NCBI RefSeq assembly: GCF_900093605.1
Contig: NZ_FLYE01000044.1
Location: 1 to 57,095 of the forward strand
Direction of reading: 5' to 3'
DNA from: Candidatus Terasakiella magnetica
Lineage (GTDB): Bacteria; Pseudomonadota; Alphaproteobacteria; Rhodospirillales; Terasakiellaceae
DNA: 57,095 nucleotides
Shown: positions 52,569 through 57,095 of the stretch, piece after piece
Position numbering within the stretch: the first letter of the stretch is position 1
Layout of the letters: each line of letters opens with the position of its first letter
Made by a program: the position numbers and the translations under genes
Notes under the pieces: generated by a model
What the model was told of the DNA's origin: nothing
The model's input: only the letters and a program-made list of their open reading frames with translations
The model's database searches: none

Positions 52569-53708
52569 ATGATACGTATACTCTGTATATCTCTTTTGCT
52601 CGTATGGGCAGGGGAGGGTTTTGCAGGATCAAACGGGTCTGATTATTGGACCTATCATGAATATATGTCAGCTAATCCTGAGCAACGAGAAAAGACAGAT
52701 AAATTTTCACAACGAGTGCGCGCTAAAGCTTCTGAAGTGCAAAATATTCAAAAGCCTGTGAAAGTGGCGGTCGTCTATCCGGGTAAGCAGGTTAGCGATT
52801 ATTGGTGGCGCAGCGTATCGTCCTTTGAAGCGCGCTTGCAGGAGTTAAACTTACCTTATGAAATCCACCCAAGCTTTACTGAGCCTGGGGTTGGTGTGAG
52901 ATTACAAGAACGGCAAATTGCACAGGTTTTGCAAAAAGATCCTGATTATCTTGTCTTTACACTGGATGCTTTTCGCCACCGCACAATCATTGAACGCATT
53001 ATGCAGCGCGGTCGACCTAAGCTGATTTTACAAAATATCACCACCCCTGTGCGCGCCTGGGCCAAACAACAGCCATTTTTATATGTAGGATTTGACCATG
53101 CAGTGGGCAGTGTTTTACTTGCTGAAAAATTCTTAAAAACTTTCCCAAAGAAAACCGATTATGCATTGTTTTATGGGACGCGTGGTTATGTGAGTTCTGT
53201 GCGCGGCGGGACGTTTATGGAACATGTCTTGCGTGAGGGGCAAGCAAAGGTAAGCGATTCCTTTTATCTGGATTTCAATCGTGAAAAGTCCAAAAAGGCG
53301 GCTTTGAATGTGTTGGCGAAAGAGAATAAGCCACCCTTTATTTATGCCTGTTCAACAGATATTGCCCTTGGGGTGATTGATGCAGCAAAAGAACTTGGCA
53401 TTCTGGATCAAATTACGGTCAATGGCTGGGGTGGTGGCGGTAATGAGCTTAAAGCCATTGCGGCTGGCGAACTTGATTTTACCGTGATGCGCATGAATGA
53501 TGATAATGGTGTTGCCATGGCGGATGCGATTGCTATGGATTTACAAGGCATGGGCGCTTCTGTTCCGACAGTTTATTCTGGGGATATGGAGTTGATCGAA
53601 AAGGGTATGTCAGCGGGTCACATTGAAGCCTTGCGCAAACGCGCCTTTCGATATTCTGATCACTTTAAGACCCAGACGGATCAAGTCGTCAGGTTTGGTG
53701 GACGTTAG
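52569..53708 (+). CDS. luxP: LuxP-like autoinducer-2 binding protein
   Basis: 379-residue periplasmic protein with a signal peptide (about 1-19), strongly similar to Vibrio LuxP from YWTYHEYMSANPEQR to AFRYSD. The residues that contact AI-2 in V. harveyi LuxP (Q77, S79, W82, N159, R215, T266, D267, W289, R310) align here with Q74, S76, W79, N156, R212, T263, D264, W287 and R308. All nine are kept. GGGAGG lies before the ATG at 52569; an in-frame GTG upstream is not needed. The next gene, 6 bases on, is a LuxQ-like kinase. luxS is not in the window, so AI-2 may be produced elsewhere or sensed from other species. Confidence 0.93.
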   Translation: MIRILCISLLLVWAGEGFAGSNGSDYWTYHEYMSANPEQREKTDKFSQRVRAKASEVQNIQKPVKVAVVYPGKQVSDYWWRSVSSFEARLQELNLPYEIHPSFTEPGVGVRLQERQIAQVLQKDPDYLVFTLDAFRHRTIIERIMQRGRPKLILQNITTPVRAWAKQQPFLYVGFDHAVGSVLLAEKFLKTFPKKTDYALFYGTRGYVSSVRGGTFMEHVLREGQAKVSDSFYLDFNREKSKKAALNVLAKENKPPFIYACSTDIALGVIDAAKELGILDQITVNGWGGGGNELKAIAAGELDFTVMRMNDDNGVAMADAIAMDLQGMGASVPTVYSGDMELIEKGMSAGHIEALRKRAFRYSDHFKTQTDQVVRFGGR

Positions 53709-53714
53709 ACTATT

Positions 53715-56700
53715 ATGAGTGAAGCAAAAAAGGGCCTTCATTTATCGACTTTTATTTTAGCGCTGTCTTTTGGCGGCGTTTTAATGGTGTCTACCCTTTT
53801 TGCGATTTCGAGCTATTTTTCAGCACGTGATCTAATTGATCATGAAATCCAACAGTCCTTTGATTTTCGCCATCGCATTATTAATTTTAGCCTAGATGAA
53901 AAATTGGGCCGCGCGGCGAGTCGTTTGTCGGCCATGTCCGATTCTGAACAGCTGATTAAAGCGATCAATAGCAATGAGCGCGAGGCTATTGAAGAAAGCT
54001 TATTCTCTATTTTGCAACATGAAGAGACACAGAACCTTGATGTCTTGATGCTCAGTGGTGAAAACGGTGTGTTGTTAGGGGATGTGAGCTCTCCTTTAAG
54101 TGTGATCAATGCCAAAAAAGAAATGTTGATCACGCAATCTTCCAAGGCGTTTCAGAAATGGACCTTGGTGCAGCTTAATGATGCTGAACAAACCAACGCT
54201 TTGTTGTTTAGTGTGCCTGTGATTGAGGCCGAGCTGGGCCGGGTCATTGGTGCCATTCACAGCGCGATAGCCATTAGTGAGAATTTCTTGTTTGCCAAAG
54301 AGCTTAAAGAGGCCTCTGGTGTTGATCAGTTGCTTTTGCTGCAAGATAATCATGTGCTTGTTCATTCCTTTGGGCCCAATCCTGATGAAAAAACAGCCGC
54401 AAAAATAAGAGAAATTTCACAAATTTCAGCAGGTAAAACAGTTCAGGTTAATGATCATATTGCCCAGCGTTTTAATATGGGTGTTAAGGAAGAAAATCGC
54501 GCGCAGCTGTCTGTTATTTTGTTACTGCGCCGTGATAATGTGGCCTCTCTCTTTGATGTTTATTCAAAAGGGGGTGTTTATCTGATCGTCGGGGCTTTGC
54601 TCACGGCCTTATTCATTGCTTATATGGTGCGCCGTCTGATTGGCAGCAGTACGGATCATTTGATTGATTATGTCGCAGATATCAAAAAGCATCGCCACCA
54701 TGCACGTTTTACCCCCGGTCCGGTGCAGGAGTTTAACCATATTGGTGGTGTGGTCAGTGAAATGGTCACGACCATTCATGAAAATGAACGTTATTTGACA
54801 AACCTGATTGAGTTGGCGAACTCCCCGATCATTGCGTGGAATGGGGAGGGGCGTATTACCAAGTTTAACCGGGCAGCGGAGAGAATTTTTGGGCGCACCC
54901 AGACAGAAGTCGAAGGTATGGCCGTTCAAAAGGTGATCGCCATGATCGGCTTGGCTGAAAAAGACAAAGACAGTGTCTTGGATCGGTCTTTAAAGGGTGC
55001 CGTGATTGATAACTGGGAAATGGCACAGAATAACCCCAAAAGCGGGCAAGACTATCATATGTCTTGGAGTATTTCACCCGTTGCCTTTCATCAGGATAAT
55101 TCGGTTGCAACCATTTTAGCTCAAGGTCTGGATTTAACGCAGCGCAAACTGGCTGAAGAAGAACTCCATCGGGTCAATGAAGAGTTAGAACTGCGCGTCA
55201 TGCATCGCACACGCGCCATGGAAGAAGAGATTACCGAAAGACGCCATATTGAGGCGGAGCTGCGCCAAAGTGAAGAGCGTTTTCGCGATATTGCCGAGGC
55301 TTCTTCTGACTGGTTCTGGGAGATGGGGGACGACCTCCGTTTCACCTTTATGTCTGAACGGGCCTTGAAAGTAACGGGCTTTGGGCCAAAGGATATTTTA
55401 GGCAAGACCCGCATGGAGTTGGTCACGCCTGAGCGCATGGCAAATGAGGGTGAGAAATGGCGCGAACATCAAGCCCTTTTGGAGCGCCATGAAGCCTTTA
55501 GAGTCTTTGAATATACCATTGTAAATACCCATGGGGATGAACGGGTGTTTCGCATCAGCGGAAAACCCATTTTTGATGATACGGGAAAAACTTTCTTGGG
55601 CTATCGGGGCTCCGGGCGTGATGTGACGGATGAATATCTTCGTGCTCAAGAGTTGCGCCTTGCCAAGGAAGAGGCCGAAAATGCCAGTCAGGCCAAATCA
55701 GAATTCCTGTCTTCCATGAGCCATGAGCTGCGCACGCCGCTTAATGGTATTTTGGGCTTTGCTCAACTTCTTTTGATGCCACGAAAAACTGAGCTGGATG
55801 AGGGGCAAAAAGAATTCGTCAACCAGATTTTGAAGGCAGGCCAGCACCTGTTGGATTTGATCAACGAAATCCTTGATCTCGCCAAGATTGAAGCGCGCAA
55901 AGTTCAGGTCTCTTTAGAAGCCGTCACACCTTGGCGGGTGATGGGGGATGCTTCAGACCTGCTTGAAGGCCTGTCTACTGAATATGGCATTGAGGTCATT
56001 AATGAGATTACTGAAGATAACGCAGTTCAGGTTGAGGCCGATTACACCCGTTTAAAACAAATTCTCGTGAATTTAGGCAGTAATGCCATCAAATATAACA
56101 AGCCAAATGGTCAGGTGCGTTTCAGCTGTGAAATTTGCACTGATGAAAATATGCTTCAGTTTGATGTTGTTGATAATGGTCCGGGCATTCACCCCGATGA
56201 AATCGAAGAGCTCTTTACACCCTTTAACCGTTTGAATGCGGAAATGTCCGGTGTGGAAGGCACAGGCATTGGCCTGACCATTACCCATAAGCTGGTCGGT
56301 CTTATGGGCGGGCGCATGGGCGTTGAAAGTGAGTTGGGTAAAGGGAGCCATTTCTGGTTTAGAATTCCGATTTTCCAAGAAGATAACTTGGAAGAAATAG
56401 AGAGACGTCGCAAACCCTCAATGATGCCAGAAAAATCAATCCTGCAATTGGAACGCGATGCAAAAATCCTCTATGTGGAAGATAACCCCAACAACAGTAA
56501 GCTCATGGAAGAGGCTCTTTTACCTTATGGGGAAATCTCATTAGAGATCATTCGCACTGCCGAAGAAGGGTTGGAGTATCTTGAAAATGCGAATGTAGAT
56601 TTGATTTTTCTAGATATCAATTTACCCGGTATGGACGGCTGGCAAATGATGGAAGTTTTGCGCAATCAGTCTGAAACAAAAAATATTCCGGTTGTAGCGG

Positions 56701-56828
56701 TAACAGCCCAAGCCATGCATAAGGATATTGAACGCGGTAAAGAGGCAGGTTTTGTCGATTATTTACCCAAGCCGTTTAATATTAATGATCTTTATAAAAT
56801 CATTCAGACCTACACGCGGGCAGATTGA
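53715..56828 (+). CDS. luxQ: LuxQ-like hybrid sensor histidine kinase (PAS, PAS, HisKA, HATPase, REC)
   Basis: 1037-residue membrane kinase. TM1 about 12-33, periplasmic domain (34-285) with two PAS-like lobes as in LuxQ, TM2 about 287-305, a HAMP-like segment, PAS1 (about 358-475), coiled coil, PAS2 (about 518-640), HisKA with H670 (MSHELRTPLNG), HATPase with DNGPG and GTGIGLTI, and a C-terminal receiver with D967 (FLDINLPGMDG). LuxQ of Vibrio lacks two cytoplasmic PAS domains, so this is an enlarged version. No HPt is present; a separate HPt like LuxU would be required, and none is in the window. It follows luxP by 6 bases. Confidence 0.9.
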   Translation: MSEAKKGLHLSTFILALSFGGVLMVSTLFAISSYFSARDLIDHEIQQSFDFRHRIINFSLDEKLGRAASRLSAMSDSEQLIKAINSNEREAIEESLFSILQHEETQNLDVLMLSGENGVLLGDVSSPLSVINAKKEMLITQSSKAFQKWTLVQLNDAEQTNALLFSVPVIEAELGRVIGAIHSAIAISENFLFAKELKEASGVDQLLLLQDNHVLVHSFGPNPDEKTAAKIREISQISAGKTVQVNDHIAQRFNMGVKEENRAQLSVILLLRRDNVASLFDVYSKGGVYLIVGALLTALFIAYMVRRLIGSSTDHLIDYVADIKKHRHHARFTPGPVQEFNHIGGVVSEMVTTIHENERYLTNLIELANSPIIAWNGEGRITKFNRAAERIFGRTQTEVEGMAVQKVIAMIGLAEKDKDSVLDRSLKGAVIDNWEMAQNNPKSGQDYHMSWSISPVAFHQDNSVATILAQGLDLTQRKLAEEELHRVNEELELRVMHRTRAMEEEITERRHIEAELRQSEERFRDIAEASSDWFWEMGDDLRFTFMSERALKVTGFGPKDILGKTRMELVTPERMANEGEKWREHQALLERHEAFRVFEYTIVNTHGDERVFRISGKPIFDDTGKTFLGYRGSGRDVTDEYLRAQELRLAKEEAENASQAKSEFLSSMSHELRTPLNGILGFAQLLLMPRKTELDEGQKEFVNQILKAGQHLLDLINEILDLAKIEARKVQVSLEAVTPWRVMGDASDLLEGLSTEYGIEVINEITEDNAVQVEADYTRLKQILVNLGSNAIKYNKPNGQVRFSCEICTDENMLQFDVVDNGPGIHPDEIEELFTPFNRLNAEMSGVEGTGIGLTITHKLVGLMGGRMGVESELGKGSHFWFRIPIFQEDNLEEIERRRKPSMMPEKSILQLERDAKILYVEDNPNNSKLMEEALLPYGEISLEIIRTAEEGLEYLENANVDLIFLDINLPGMDGWQMMEVLRNQSETKNIPVVAVTAQAMHKDIERGKEAGFVDYLPKPFNINDLYKIIQTYTRAD

Positions 56829-56858
56829 TTTAAATTCAGCTCTGTGTCAGTTGTGCTT

Positions 56859-57095
56859 TTAATGTGAAATTTCCTCAATTACATCCCCGTCTTTTGCGCG
56901 CTGGCGATGTTTAGCAAGATATAGCGGTGTAAAAGATTTAGGCTCGCGCAAGACAAACTTATAGCGCGCCACATGATAGCTTGGATCAAAGCCAAAGAAA
57001 TTGAGTTTCATTTTCTCAAGCTCATCTGCGCGATAACTCGCAAGTGGCTTTTCAGCTTCATCTCGTATGCGGGTTTCTTTTTTATCAGCAATGAT
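56859..57095 (-). CDS. Unrecognised protein, C-terminal 78 residues, cut by the window edge
   Basis: The frame is open from the window end to the TAA at 56859-56861 on the minus strand. The fragment contains FFGFDPSYHVARYKF and ends in EEISH. Codon use matches the neighbours (GAT, CTT, GCG, CGC), and the two other minus-strand frames carry stops, which favours a real gene. I do not recognise the family. It is convergent with the LuxQ-like kinase gene, 30 bases between stops. The N-terminal part lies outside the window. Confidence 0.75.
   Translation of the reverse strand: MIADKKETRIRDEAEKPLASYRADELEKMKLNFFGFDPSYHVARYKFVLREPKSFTPLYLAKHRQRAKDGDVIEEISH

Noticed and set aside
1-57095. CRISPR array, tRNA or rRNA genes
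   Set aside because: No regularly spaced direct repeats and no tRNA-like TTCGANTC arms or rRNA sequence were seen on either strand.

Overview
The window reads as chromosome of a moderate-GC alphaproteobacterium, probably a Rhodospirillales relative (Terasakiella/Magnetospirillum-like). This is inferred from the gene content: an aapJQMP general amino-acid transporter, an mtnP-mtnA-aldolase cluster like that of Rhodospirillum rubrum, an alphaproteobacterial-type ApaG, a napFDAGHBC operon, and a dense load of sensor kinases and c-di-GMP-type proteins. No tRNA, rRNA, CRISPR array or prophage was seen.

Layout. 0-0.35 kb: 3' remnant of an IS3-family transposase at the window edge. 0.5-3.1 kb (minus): a KamA-family radical SAM aminomutase, a possible tiny Cys/His protein, and the rRNA methyltransferase RlmF. 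3.2-7.6 kb: a BMP-type periplasmic binding protein, a TorS-like hybrid kinase and a convergent OmpR-type regulator. 7.9-12.6 kb: a GAF/HD-GYP protein, a TPR lipoprotein and a REC-PAS-LuxR regulator. 12.8-23.7 kb: a signalling island holding a LivJ-like binding protein, a membrane kinase, a FIST protein, a soluble GAF kinase that is a near-twin of the first, a REC-HDOD protein, a REC protein with a degenerate HD domain, an H-NOX haem sensor and its hybrid kinase.

23.7-29.4 kb (minus): housekeeping genes pheT, pheS, rplT, rpmI, apaG and two hotdog thioesterases. 29.5 kb: a single-domain receiver. 29.9-32.6 kb (minus): mtnP-mtnA-class II aldolase, which together fit the DHAP shunt for 5'-methylthioadenosine / 5'-deoxyadenosine salvage. 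33.1-37.4 kb: aapJQMP, with a strong hairpin between aapJ and aapQ. 37.4-39.4 kb: rnhB, a family 2 glycosyltransferase and a DUF2064 protein. 39.6-41.7 kb: a NarL-type regulator and a convergent kinase with a PilJ/NarX-like nitrate-type sensor, next to napFDAGHBC (41.9-48.1 kb). 48.4-51.4 kb: a YdiJ-like FAD/Fe-S dehydrogenase. 51.4-52.4 kb: a membrane PAS protein lacking an output domain. 52.6-56.8 kb: a LuxP-like AI-2 binding protein with a LuxQ-like hybrid kinase. The window ends inside an unrecognised minus-strand gene.

The main theme is periplasmic and gas sensing. Three unrelated periplasmic binding proteins (BMP type, LivJ type, LuxP type) each sit directly before a sensor kinase and have no transporter beside them. 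The LuxP homologue keeps every AI-2-contacting residue I could check. The LivJ/FIST/twin-kinase block is joined to an H-NOX module by two receiver proteins. A near-identical 16-bp element lies upstream of both the LivJ-like gene and the REC-HDOD gene, suggesting one regulon. This island is the best candidate for a poorly described system.
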